64,000 bases of DNA from Pseudomonas triticifolii. GTDB taxonomy: Bacteria > Pseudomonadota > Gammaproteobacteria > Pseudomonadales > Pseudomonadaceae. The notes under the pieces are model-generated. The model was not told the DNA's origin, searched no databases, and was given only the letters and a program-made list of their open reading frames with translations. Every line of letters starts with the position of its first letter. Within the stretch, counting starts at the first letter, position 1. Below, piece after piece: positions 56,228 through 64,000 of the stretch. Position numbers and translations under genes: made by a program. The DNA lies in contig NZ_JACONV010000003.1 of the NCBI RefSeq assembly GCF_014358015.1, forward strand, positions 62,001 through 126,000, written 5' to 3'.

Positions 56228-56991
56228 GCCAGCCTCTTCTGCAAGCCACAAACCTGAGCATGCGCTTCGGTGGTCTGCTCGCCGTCAATGGCGTGGGCCT
56301 CACCGTCCATGAAAAACAGGTCGTCTCGATGATCGGCCCCAACGGTGCGGGCAAGACCACCGTGTTCAACTGCCTGACTGGTTTCTACAAACCCAGCGGC
56401 GGCACGATCCTGCTGGACGGCGAGCCGATTCAGGGCCTGGCCGGTCACCAGATCGCCCGCAAGGGTGTGGTGCGTACCTTCCAGAACGTACGTCTGTTCA
56501 AGGAAATGACCGCGGTCGAGAACCTGCTGGTTGCCCAGCATCGTCACTTGAACACCAACTTTCTGTCGGGCCTGTTCAAGACGCCCGCCTTCCGCCGCAG
56601 CGAACGCGAAGCCATGGACTACGCCGAGCACTGGCTGGACGCCGTCAACCTGAAGGAATTCGCCAACCGCCCCGCAGGCACCCTGGCCTACGGTCAGCAA
56701 CGCCGCCTGGAAATCGCCCGCTGCATGATGACGCGCCCGCGCATCCTTATGCTGGACGAACCGGCAGCCGGTCTGAACCCCAAGGAAACCGAAGACCTGA
56801 AAGCGCTGATCGGCGTGCTGCGCAACGAGCATAACGCCACGGTGCTGCTGATCGAACACGACATGAAACTGGTGATGAGCATTTCCGACCACATCGTAGT
56901 GATCAATCAGGGCACGCCACTGGCCGACGGTACGCCGGAACAGATTCGTGACAATCCTGAAGTGATCAAAGCCTACCTGGGGGAAGCGTAA
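56224..56991 (+). CDS. braF: Branched-chain amino acid ABC transporter ATPase
   Basis: 255 residues, LivG-like. Walker [11 protein letters not shown]-loop [10 protein letters not shown], signature [13 protein letters not shown] (the Y-G-Q-Q variant usual in LivG), Walker [14 protein letters not shown] and switch His in LIEHDMKLV. It drives transport as a heterodimer with BraG. Its stop codon abuts the braG ATG. Confidence 0.95.
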   Translation: MSQPLLQATNLSMRFGGLLAVNGVGLTVHEKQVVSMIGPNGAGKTTVFNCLTGFYKPSGGTILLDGEPIQGLAGHQIARKGVVRTFQNVRLFKEMTAVENLLVAQHRHLNTNFLSGLFKTPAFRRSEREAMDYAEHWLDAVNLKEFANRPAGTLAYGQQRRLEIARCMMTRPRILMLDEPAAGLNPKETEDLKALIGVLRNEHNATVLLIEHDMKLVMSISDHIVVINQGTPLADGTPEQIRDNPEVIKAYLGEA

Positions 56992-57693
56992 ATGCTGCAG
57001 TTCGAAAACGTTTCCACGTTCTACGGCAAGATCCAGGCGCTGCACAGCGTCAACGTGGAAGTACGTCAGGGCGAAATCGTCACCCTGATCGGTGCCAACG
57101 GCGCTGGCAAGTCCACGTTGCTGATGACCTTGTGCGGCTCGCCACGCGCTCACAGCGGCAGCATCCGCTACATGGGTGAGGAACTGGTTGGTCAGGACTC
57201 GTCGGTGATCATGCGCAAGAGCATCGCAGTGGTGCCGGAAGGCCGCCGCGTGTTTGCCCGCCTGACCGTCGAAGAAAACCTGGCCATGGGCGGTTTTTTC
57301 ACCGAAAAGGGTGATTATCAGGAGCAGATGGACAAAGTCCTGCACCTGTTCCCGCGCCTCAAGGAACGCTTCACACAACGCGGTGGCACCATGTCCGGCG
57401 GCGAACAGCAGATGCTCGCCATCGGCCGCGCGCTGATGAGCAAGCCCAAGCTGTTGCTGCTGGACGAACCGTCGCTGGGTCTGGCTCCCATCATCATTCA
57501 GCAGATTTTCGAGATCGTCGAACAACTGCGACGTGATGGCGTGACCGTATTCCTGGTCGAGCAGAATGCCAACCAGGCCCTGAAAGTTGCTGACCGCGCG
57601 TACGTGCTGGAAAACGGTCGCGTGGTAATGCAGGGCACAGGTGAAGAACTGTTGGTCGATCCAAAAGTGCGGGACGCGTATCTGGGCGGCTAG
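56992..57693 (+). CDS. braG: Branched-chain amino acid ABC transporter ATPase
   Basis: 233 residues, LivF-like and normal in length. Walker A GANGAGKST, signature MSGGEQQMLAIGRALM, Walker B LLLLDEPSLGLAP and VFLVEQNANQALKVADRAYVLENG. It starts directly after the braF stop with no gap. It is the last gene of the operon; a REP unit follows and no U-tract terminator was found. Confidence 0.95.
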   Translation: MLQFENVSTFYGKIQALHSVNVEVRQGEIVTLIGANGAGKSTLLMTLCGSPRAHSGSIRYMGEELVGQDSSVIMRKSIAVVPEGRRVFARLTVEENLAMGGFFTEKGDYQEQMDKVLHLFPRLKERFTQRGGTMSGGEQQMLAIGRALMSKPKLLLLDEPSLGLAPIIIQQIFEIVEQLRRDGVTVFLVEQNANQALKVADRAYVLENGRVVMQGTGEELLVDPKVRDAYLGG

Positions 57694-57734
57694 CGCGATG
57701 TGCGATGATCGTGCCCACGCTCCAGCGCTCATCG

Positions 57735-57906
57735 CTATACACACGTCTTGCTGCAACCAACGAACTGTGGGAGGCGGCTTGCCGGCGATGCTTTTTCTGA
57801 AGCGACCTATCCGTGACTGAACTGACGCCATCGCCGGCAAGCCGCCTCCCACAGGGCATGCATTCAGTCAGCCATTTTTGTTTTGGTTCCGTTTTGCGCG
57901 TCTTCC
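57735..57906 (+). repeat. Solitary copy of the 177-bp REP unit
   Basis: The stretch matches the tandem units at 29 kb over its whole length: the leader ACACGTCTTGCTGCAACCAA, the inverted REP pair (57767-57853) and the trailer GCATTCAGTCA plus CCGTTTTGCGCG. It shows that the mobile or copied unit is larger than the REP pair itself. Confidence 0.88.
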
Positions 57907-57964
57907 GGGCTTGTGCATAACGACGATCGCGCCTGCGTGGCTACGATCATGCCATCACTCAACA

Positions 57965-58879
57965 TCAAGCCAACCGCTCCAGCGCCGAGCCGCTGCGTTC
58001 GAACCATCCCACCAGATAATCTGCCAGCACCTGCACCCTTCGAGGCACTTTGCTTTCATAGGGGTGTACCAGGAACATCGGCGTGGTTGCCGTCTGGTAT
58101 TCGCGAAACAGCCAGTGCAGGCGTGCGTCGTCGAGTTCCTGGTGCACCATATAGAACGGTAGCCGCGCTATGCCCGCACCGGCTAATGCTGCCTTTTTCA
58201 AAAGACTGTAGTGATTACTGGCAAACGGGCCATCGATCTGCACACGCTTCAGTTCGTGATGCTGATGGTAAAGCCACTGATACCGGCCGCTGTTGTAATG
58301 GCTATTGATCAGGCAACGATGCTGCGTCAGATCTTCAGGCGTCTGCGGCCAGCCATGCTCATCCAGATACCGCGCACTGGCGCAGGTCAGTTCCTGCATC
58401 GCCAGCAGCGGTCGAGCCACAAGCCGTTCATCGCTTGCGACCTGTGAGCGTATCGCCAGATCAAACCCTTCACGCCGCAGGTCGCTGAAGCTGTTGCTCA
58501 GCTCAAGCTCGATTTTCACCTGCGGATAGGCCTCGTAAAATTCCATCAACAAGCCGTCAAAGAAAGTTTCACCCAACGAAACGGGTGTTGTGATACGCAC
58601 CTCCCCGACCATCTCATCACGCATCAGCTCCACAATGCTACGTGCCCGCTCCATGTGAGCTATCAACTGCCGGGCCTGAGGCAACAACGCAGCTCCGGCC
58701 GAGGTGAGGCTTAACGTGCGCGTGGTGCGGTGCAGCAACTGCACGCCATAGGTCTTCTCCAACTGAGAAATCCGCTTCGACAAACGCCCCTTGCTGCAGC
58801 TCAAACGCTGTGCGGCGGCAGTAAAACTGCCTGCCTCGATCAGAACCGCAAAGGCCGCCAGATCCTCCATCTCGCTCAC
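57965..58879 (-). CDS. LysR-family regulator
   Basis: 304 residues from the GTG at 58879, which has AGGAAA 7 nt upstream; a TTG eight codons earlier and an ATG three codons later are less well placed. The HTH is MEDLAAFAVLIEAGSFTAAAQRLSCSKGRLSKRISQLEKTYGVQLLHRTTR, then an effector domain with ARPLLAMQELTCASARYL and AGAGIARLPFYMV, as in the DmlR/AaeR group. It is divergent from the SDR gene across ~105 nt, its likely target. Confidence 0.9.
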   Translation of the reverse strand: MSEMEDLAAFAVLIEAGSFTAAAQRLSCSKGRLSKRISQLEKTYGVQLLHRTTRTLSLTSAGAALLPQARQLIAHMERARSIVELMRDEMVGEVRITTPVSLGETFFDGLLMEFYEAYPQVKIELELSNSFSDLRREGFDLAIRSQVASDERLVARPLLAMQELTCASARYLDEHGWPQTPEDLTQHRCLINSHYNSGRYQWLYHQHHELKRVQIDGPFASNHYSLLKKAALAGAGIARLPFYMVHQELDDARLHWLFREYQTATTPMFLVHPYESKVPRRVQVLADYLVGWFERSGSALERLA

Positions 58880-58983
58880 GGATTGTTTCCTATCAAGAAC
58901 CAAAGGTTTCCAATTAGCATCTTTATCGATGGATATACAGCTTTCTACACTAACCGCTCATTTGATCCTTCTGGAGCGGCGCA

Positions 58984-59583
58984 ATGAAAATCCTGTTGAT
59001 TGGAGCAAGCGGAACCGTGGGCTCGGCGATTGAACGCGAACTGGGGTCACGGCATGAGATCGTGCGGATAGGTCGCAACAGTGGCAAGGAGCATGTCGAT
59101 ATCAGCGACAGCGCCTCGATCCGTGCAATGTTCGAACGTGTGGGCAGCTTCGATGCACTGATCTGCGCAGCCGGCAGTGTGGAGTTCGTACCTTTGGCTG
59201 ACATGAGCGAAACCGATTTCGCATTGGGCCTGAAGGACAAGCTGATGGGCCAGGTCAACCTGCTGCTGATCGGCAAGGCGTTTGCCAACCAGGGTGCGTC
59301 GTTCACGTTTACATCGGGCGTGCTGAGTCAGGAACCGATCCTGTCGGGCAGTTCGGCCAGTCTGGTCAACGGTGCGATTGACGCTTTCGTGCGTGCAGCG
59401 GCTATAGAGTTGCCACACGGGATGCGGGTGAACTCGGTCAGCCCGACTGTGCTGCTCGAATCCATGGAGCGGTACGGCGCTTACTTCAGAGGCTTCAAAC
59501 CGGTCCCGGCTGCCGACGTTGCACTGGCCTACGCCAAGAGCGTAGAAGGCTTGCACACCGGACAGACGTATCAGGTCTTGTGA
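58984..59583 (+). CDS. Short SDR-fold protein lacking the usual Tyr-x3-Lys
   Basis: 199 residues. The Rossmann start LLIGASGTVGSAIEREL and the ICAAGSVEFVPL block are SDR-like, and FTSGVLSQEPILSG contains the catalytic-type serine. Where Tyr-x-x-x-Lys should follow, the sequence reads SGSSASLVNGAIDAFVRAAAIEL, so both Tyr and Lys appear replaced. VNSVSPTVLLESM is the usual post-active-site strand. It may bind NAD(P)H and work differently or be a regulator. Divergent from the LysR gene. Confidence 0.8.
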   Translation: MKILLIGASGTVGSAIERELGSRHEIVRIGRNSGKEHVDISDSASIRAMFERVGSFDALICAAGSVEFVPLADMSETDFALGLKDKLMGQVNLLLIGKAFANQGASFTFTSGVLSQEPILSGSSASLVNGAIDAFVRAAAIELPHGMRVNSVSPTVLLESMERYGAYFRGFKPVPAADVALAYAKSVEGLHTGQTYQVL

Positions 59584-59633
59584 TGCGGCAACAGTCTGCG
59601 TAACGTGGCGACACTTGTCTGGAGACCCGCCCC

Positions 59634-60314
59634 ATGTTCGCTGCTCGTTCCGTCCTCGTATTCGCGCTTCTGCCACTGTTTGCCGGCTGCCAGATGCTTG
59701 GCAGCAAGACCGACACACCAACCGTCTCCACGGCCGGCATGATCCGCATGCAGGGCGACCTGACCGGGGAGAACGGGCAATTGTTGTTCAAACCGTGCAA
59801 CGAGCAGCGCCGTTATGTGGTCAAGGACCGAAACAATACCGGCATCCTGCAGGAAGCCGCGAGCCTTGCCGACAGCAAGGGCCGTGTCTTTGCCGACCTG
59901 CGTGGTTCGTTTGCCGCCAGCAAGGCAGCCAACAGCGACGGCCAGTTGGACCTGCATCAGGTTTACCGTGTCGAGCGGCCCGGCCAGTCCTGCGATGATC
60001 TGAACTTCAAGCGCCTGACCCTGCACGTCAATGGCAACAAACCCGCTTGGAACGTCAACGTCAGCGGCAAGGGCATGGTGCTGGAACGTGAAGGCCAGCC
60101 GCCTCTCGCTGTGCCCTACCTGGAAGAGCAACTGCCGGACGGCAGCTTCAGTGTCAGCAGCGAGGCCAATAACCAGCGCATTGAAGTCTGGGTGGCGCCT
60201 CAGCGCTGCGTCGACAGCGTCAACGGCTCGGTGCAACACCTCACCGCCGAACTGCGTCTGAATGGTCAAGCCCAGCGTGGCTGCGGCTACTATGGCGGTT
60301 CGCGAGACGATTGA
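59634..60314 (+). CDS. COG3650-like lipoprotein
   Basis: 226 residues with a lipoprotein signal (LLPLFAGCQ, lipidated C19). No Asp follows at +2 (Gln instead), which favours the outer membrane. The middle reads like a YbaY/HslJ-type beta domain: GMIRMQGDLTGENGQLLFKPCNEQRRY. The end RCVDSVNGSVQHLTAELRLNGQAQRGCGYY is the COG3650 block, with a probable Cys-Cys pair. A role in envelope maintenance is possible but unproven. Confidence 0.8.
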   Translation: MFAARSVLVFALLPLFAGCQMLGSKTDTPTVSTAGMIRMQGDLTGENGQLLFKPCNEQRRYVVKDRNNTGILQEAASLADSKGRVFADLRGSFAASKAANSDGQLDLHQVYRVERPGQSCDDLNFKRLTLHVNGNKPAWNVNVSGKGMVLEREGQPPLAVPYLEEQLPDGSFSVSSEANNQRIEVWVAPQRCVDSVNGSVQHLTAELRLNGQAQRGCGYYGGSRDD

Positions 60315-60403
60315 TCCGACCCATTACCCGTTTTTGGCGACCGATGGCACCCATCGTCGCCAGGACCGCACACCTCGACTCGCCGTCAAAGGGGTTCAGC
60401 GCT

Positions 60404-60409
60404 TATAAT
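60404..60409 (+). promoter_or_regulatory. Consensus -10 hexamer upstream of the flavoprotein gene
   Basis: A perfect TATAAT lies 57 nt before the ATG at 60467. No good -35 hexamer is found at 16-18 nt, so the site is only a candidate. Confidence 0.4.
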
Positions 60410-60466
60410 CGCCGGTTCTTGTAGTGCTGTCGGGCTGAACCTGCGGCCCGAAAACTGGACCTCTTC

Positions 60467-62080
60467 ATGTTACGAATCACCGAACTCAAACTGCCGATCG
60501 ACCACCCGGAAGAAGACCTGCGCCCCGCTCTCTTGCAGCGTCTGGGCATCGACAGCAGCGAACTGCTGGACTTCACGCTGTTCAAGCGCAGCTACGACGC
60601 GCGCAAGAAGTCCTCCGAACTGTGCTTTATCTACACCATCGACTTTCAGGTCAGCGACGAAGACGCCTTGCTGCGCAAGCTGGCCAATGATCGCCACGTC
60701 GGCCCTGCGCCTGACGTCAGCTACAAGGTGGTGGGCCACGCGCCTGAAGGCCTGAGCGAGCGACCGATCGTCGTCGGCTTCGGCCCTTGCGGGATCTTCG
60801 CCGGGCTGCTGCTGGCACAGATGGGTTTCAAACCGATCATCCTCGAACGCGGCAAGGAAGTGCGTCAGCGCACCAAGGACACCTGGGGCCTGTGGCGCAA
60901 GAACGTCCTCAATCCGGAATCCAACGTCCAGTTCGGCGAGGGTGGCGCGGGCACGTTCTCTGACGGCAAGCTGTACAGCCAGATCAAGGACCCCTATTTT
61001 CATGGCCGCAAGGTCCTGCATGAGTTCGTGAAAGCGGGCGCGCCGGAGGAAATTCTCTACGTCAGCAAGCCTCACATCGGTACTTTCCGCCTGACTGGCG
61101 TCGTCGAACACATGCGTCATCAGATCGAGGCACTGGGCGGCGAAGTACGCTTTGAGCAGCGCGTCACTGACCTGATGATCGAAGACGGCCAATTGAATGG
61201 CGTCGTACTGGATGGCGGCGAGCAAATCGCGTCACGCCATGTGATTCTAGCCTTGGGCCATAGCGCCCGTGACACCTTCCGCATGCTGCACGGCCGCGGT
61301 GTGTTCATGGAAGCCAAGCCGTTTTCGGTGGGCTTTCGTATCGAACATCCCCAGTCGCTGATCGACCGTGCACGACTGGGCAAGTACGCCGGTCACCCGA
61401 AACTGGGTGCTGCTGACTACAAGCTGGTCCACCACGCCAGTAACGGTCGTTCGGTGTACAGCTTCTGCATGTGCCCTGGCGGTACGGTGGTCGCCGCAAC
61501 GTCCGAGCCGAACCGCGTGGTGACCAACGGCATGAGCCAGTACTCGCGCAACGAACGCAACGCCAACTCGGGCATCGTGGTAGGTATCACGCCGGAGCAG
61601 GACTTTCCGGGCAGCCCGCTGGCCGGCATCGAGCTACAAGAGCGTCTGGAGTCTCACGCTTACCTGTTGGGCGGCAGCACCTATGAAGCGCCTGCGCAAC
61701 TGGTCGGCGATTTCATTGCGGGCAAGGCATCCACGGCGCTGGGCAGCGTCGAGCCTTCCTACAAGCCGGGCGTGAAACTGGTCGATCTGGCTGATGCATT
61801 GCCTGCCTTTGCCATCGAAGCCATTCGTGAGGCACTGCCCGCCTTCGACAAGCAGATCAAAGGCTTCTCGTTGCACGACGCCGTGTTGACCGGCATCGAA
61901 ACCCGCACCTCTGCACCCCTGCGTATTACGCGTGGCCCTGACATGCAGAGTCTTAACACCAAGGGCCTGTACCCGGCCGGTGAAGGCGCGGGCTACGCCG
62001 GCGGTATCCTGTCCGCAGGCGTGGACGGCATCCGCATTGCCGAAGCGCTGGTGCGCGACATGCTGGGGATTGAAGGCTGA
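60467..62080 (+). CDS. FAD-dependent dehydrogenase, COG2509 type
   Basis: 537 residues. A ~90-residue N-terminal domain (MLRITELKLPIDHPEEDL) precedes the dinucleotide fold VVGFGPCGIFAGLLLAQMG with the acidic end LERGKEV. FGEGGAGTFSDGKLYSQIKDP, RHVILALGHSARDTF and the late GLYPAGEGAGYAGGILSAGVDGIRIAEAL complete the FAD-binding elements. Members are widespread and functionally undefined. It appears monocistronic. Confidence 0.88.
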   Translation: MLRITELKLPIDHPEEDLRPALLQRLGIDSSELLDFTLFKRSYDARKKSSELCFIYTIDFQVSDEDALLRKLANDRHVGPAPDVSYKVVGHAPEGLSERPIVVGFGPCGIFAGLLLAQMGFKPIILERGKEVRQRTKDTWGLWRKNVLNPESNVQFGEGGAGTFSDGKLYSQIKDPYFHGRKVLHEFVKAGAPEEILYVSKPHIGTFRLTGVVEHMRHQIEALGGEVRFEQRVTDLMIEDGQLNGVVLDGGEQIASRHVILALGHSARDTFRMLHGRGVFMEAKPFSVGFRIEHPQSLIDRARLGKYAGHPKLGAADYKLVHHASNGRSVYSFCMCPGGTVVAATSEPNRVVTNGMSQYSRNERNANSGIVVGITPEQDFPGSPLAGIELQERLESHAYLLGGSTYEAPAQLVGDFIAGKASTALGSVEPSYKPGVKLVDLADALPAFAIEAIREALPAFDKQIKGFSLHDAVLTGIETRTSAPLRITRGPDMQSLNTKGLYPAGEGAGYAGGILSAGVDGIRIAEALVRDMLGIEG

Positions 62081-62398
62081 CGCTTTGATGTCGCTATCAC
62101 GGACGCCATAACGGCGTTCTTGATAGTGGCATTCCATACCGCTCACCTTGAGCCCGATCTCACACGTTCTGTTCCACACACTAACGAAGTTACAACTCAA
62201 CAATAAGAAACAGGCTTTTTAGGAATCTTCCTACAGCATAAAAAGAAATAGTTACGACTGAAATCCTTAATCAACTAATAGCCAATTCAAACCAAGTAAC
62301 ACCCTGTCATCATTAGACCGAAAACGACTAAAACTTTAGCTTTAACTTTCCAGTCAACACGTTAGGGTATCGATCCTTTTTTTTACCGTTGACGGAGA
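62081..62398. other. AT-rich leader region of nhaA
   Basis: 318 bases without a gene. The left end holds the hairpin above; 62190-62385 is strongly AT-rich and should contain the nhaA promoter. No NhaR-like site was assigned. Confidence 0.45.
62088..62132 (+). other. Large imperfect hairpin behind the flavoprotein gene
   Basis: ATGTCGCTATCA pairs with TGATAGTGGCAT over 12 positions (two G-U), and inside lies ACGCC/GGCGT. It begins 8 nt after the stop and lacks a U-tract. It may protect the transcript end or cause weak termination. Confidence 0.45.
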
Positions 62399-63583
62399 AT
62401 GGTCGCGCCCATGCGAAATACCATTACACGCTTCTTCCAGCTTGAGGCGGCTGGCGGCCTGCTGTTGATCGCCGCTGCTGCTTTGGCTTTGATGATTAAT
62501 AACTCGCCACTTTCCTGGCTCTATAACGCTTTTCTTGAAACACCTGTTGTGACGCAGATTGGCGCAGTGCAAATCGCCAAACCGTTATTGTTATGGATCA
62601 ACGACGGCCTGATGGCCCTGTTCTTCCTGCTTATTGGTCTGGAGGTCAAACGCGAAGTCCTCGAAGGTCATCTCTCCAGGCCCTCGCAAATTGTATTACC
62701 GGGTGCGGCCGCCATTGGCGGTATGGTGGTTCCGGCGCTGATCTACGTTGCGCTGAACGCCGGTAACCCAGAAGCCTTGAACGGCTGGGCCATTCCGATG
62801 GCCACCGACATCGCGTTCGCCCTTGGCGTGCTCGCGCTGCTCGGCAAGCGGGTGCCCGTCTCGCTCAAGCTGTTTTTGATGACCTTGGCAATCATTGATG
62901 ACCTGGGCGCGATCCTCGTGATTGCGCTGGTCTATTCCGGCGAGCTGTCGCAACTTTCGCTGATACTGGCAGCGGTATCGATCGTCGCACTGATCGTGAT
63001 GAACCGGTTGGGCGTGAGTAAACTTGCGCCTTATCTGCTGATTGGACTGGTGTTGTGGGTATGCGTCCTGAAAAGCGGCGTCCATGCGACGCTGGCAGGG
63101 GTGGTGCTGGCGTTCTGCATTCCACTTCGAACACGCGCCAAGGCTTCACCATTATTGACGCTTGAGCACAGTCTGCATCCCTGGGTCGCCTATTGCATCC
63201 TGCCGCTGTTCGCGTTTGCCAACGCCGGTGTGTCGCTGGCGGGCGTAACGATGGACAACTTCACTCACCCGGTACCCCTGGGCATCGCTGCAGGCCTGTT
63301 GTTGGGCAAGACGCTGGGGGTGTTCGGGCTGACGTGGCTGGCGGTCAAGACGCGCATGGCTTCGCTGCCAAAGGAGGCGAACTGGGGTCATGTGCTGGGG
63401 GTTTCGATCCTGTGCGGCATCGGCTTCACCATGAGCCTGTTCGTCGGCTCGCTGGCATTCGAACCAGGTGTCAGTGCCTTTGCGGGGGAAGATCGCATGG
63501 GCATCCTGACCGGATCGATACTGTCGGCCATCATCGGCTATGGCGTGATGGCTGCTGCCTGCCGGGCATCGCTCAAACGCTGA
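62399..63583 (+). CDS. nhaA: Na+/H+ antiporter NhaA
   Basis: 394 residues, close to the 388 of E. coli NhaA. About twelve helices; the ion-binding pair lies in [17 protein letters not shown] and the other key Asp in [16 protein letters not shown], with NSPLSW near the start and [20 protein letters not shown]. It exchanges Na+ or Li+ for protons at alkaline pH. The start is uncertain: GGAG is only 1 nt from the ATG at 62399 and 13 nt from that at 62411. Confidence 0.93.
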   Translation: MVAPMRNTITRFFQLEAAGGLLLIAAAALALMINNSPLSWLYNAFLETPVVTQIGAVQIAKPLLLWINDGLMALFFLLIGLEVKREVLEGHLSRPSQIVLPGAAAIGGMVVPALIYVALNAGNPEALNGWAIPMATDIAFALGVLALLGKRVPVSLKLFLMTLAIIDDLGAILVIALVYSGELSQLSLILAAVSIVALIVMNRLGVSKLAPYLLIGLVLWVCVLKSGVHATLAGVVLAFCIPLRTRAKASPLLTLEHSLHPWVAYCILPLFAFANAGVSLAGVTMDNFTHPVPLGIAAGLLLGKTLGVFGLTWLAVKTRMASLPKEANWGHVLGVSILCGIGFTMSLFVGSLAFEPGVSAFAGEDRMGILTGSILSAIIGYGVMAAACRASLKR

Positions 63584-63600
63584 CCCGACAGCATGAAACG

Positions 63601-63631
63601 AAAAACCCCGAGGCATCAGGCTCGGGGTTTT
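63601..63631. terminator. Bidirectional terminator between nhaA and the lipoprotein gene
   Basis: AAAACCCCGAG/CTCGGGGTTTT, 11 bp, with an 8-nt loop and A/T runs on both sides, between two convergent genes. Confidence 0.92.
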
Positions 63632-63650
63632 GAGTGATCCGCCAGGCAGA

Positions 63651-64000
63651 TCAGTGTGTCACGCGGCTCGTGCCGTTGACGGTCATGATGCGGACGCGCT
63701 CGCCGACCCGGAAAATCTCGTTTTCCTGAACCTGCTGCACGTAGGCGCGCATGCTGCCGTCGTCTTCACGTACGGTGATCTCCACGCCCTGAGTCCGGGT
63801 CAGACCTTCCTCGGTCGCAGAACCCAACAAGCCGCCCGCCACAGCACCGATCACCGCTGCCACGACGCTGCCACGACCACCACCGATTGCGCTACCGCCT
63901 ACACCACCCACCACCGCCCCGGCACCTGCGCCAATCGGGGTCTTGGTGCCTTCGATTTTCACCGGACGCAACGATTCAACGGTGCCCAGGCGAACGGTTT
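63651..64000 (-). CDS. Glycine-zipper lipoprotein (SlyB-like), truncated by window edge
   Basis: The frame is open through the right edge of the window, so the N-terminus with its lipobox is missing. Visible are RLGTVESLRPVKIEG, then the glycine zipper GAGAGAVVGGVGGSAIGGGRGSVVAAVIGAVAGGLLGSATEEG and VEITVREDDGSMRAYVQ. This is the SlyB/Pcp pattern of outer-membrane lipoproteins, which in enterobacteria respond to envelope stress. It is convergent with nhaA. Confidence 0.85.
   Translation of the reverse strand, partial: TVRLGTVESLRPVKIEGTKTPIGAGAGAVVGGVGGSAIGGGRGSVVAAVIGAVAGGLLGSATEEGLTRTQGVEITVREDDGSMRAYVQQVQENEIFRVGERVRIMTVNGTSRVTH

Overview
The window is about 64 kb of a gamma-proteobacterial chromosome. 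Its content points to the Pseudomonas syringae species complex: a HopAK1-type type III effector directly behind a canonical hrp box, a 1610-residue mannuronan C5-epimerase with an internal acetylhydrolase domain (PsmE type), a braCDEFG operon, adjacent fadD1/fadD2 with phaJ1, and Pseudomonas-type REP palindromes. These assignments come from reading motifs and from remembered families; no database search was run.

Layout. 1-2.6 kb: end of a TPR protein, then an OmpR-type regulator and sensor kinase. 2.7-9.1 kb: an EamA exporter, a secreted cyclophilin-like protein, an MFS efflux pump plus secreted hydrolase with a divergent LysR regulator, and an XAC2610-like periplasmic protein. 9.2-12 kb: a YbdG-type mechanosensitive channel, an unknown membrane-anchored protein and the RNA 2'-phosphotransferase KptA. 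12-16 kb: an accessory segment with a DUF1493 protein, an intact TetR regulator, an intact drug-type MFS exporter and two gene relics. 16-18.4 kb: cytosolic 5'-nucleotidase, two small conserved proteins and a DUF1349 protein. 18.6-23.5 kb: psmE. 23.7-29.2 kb: azoR, LysR plus hydrolase, ppiA and an exporter-type ABC protein. 29.2-29.9 kb: four 177-bp tandem REP-pair units. 29.9-42.2 kb: GNAT/DUF482, a KAS III enzyme, the helicase hrpA, fadD1, fadD2, a lysophospholipase-like hydrolase and phaJ1. 42.3-48 kb: hopAK1, two small proteins and rapA. 48-52.4 kb: a spinster-type MFS, an MHYT-GGDEF-EAL protein and DUF2288. 52.7-57.7 kb: braC-terminator-braDEFG. 57.9-64 kb: LysR with divergent atypical SDR, a lipoprotein, a COG2509 flavoprotein, nhaA and a partial glycine-zipper lipoprotein.

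The most notable observation is a decayed secondary-metabolite operon at 12.9-15.9 kb. On the minus strand, behind a strong ribosome binding site, the first ~27 codons of a PhzD-type isochorismatase are joined by a deletion to the last ~80 codons of a PhzE-type ADIC synthase, with frameshifts. An intact MFS exporter follows. Next comes a relic of a carboxylic acid reductase (CAR), whose N-terminal start is joined out of frame to an internal segment reading RPPVEDYKLVDVPELGY. A divergent TetR gene and several TGACATA half-sites complete the locus. The ancestral operon probably made, reduced and exported a chorismate-derived aromatic acid. Beside it, a short reading frame resembles the 3' end of the 5'-nucleotidase gene on the other flank, which hints at how the segment was inserted or rearranged.

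Other points of interest are the REP-pair tandem array with related single units at 3.8 and 57.8 kb, the perfect hrp box of hopAK1, a 52-codon gene with a lysine-rich tail at 44.2 kb, and a terminator between braC and braD.
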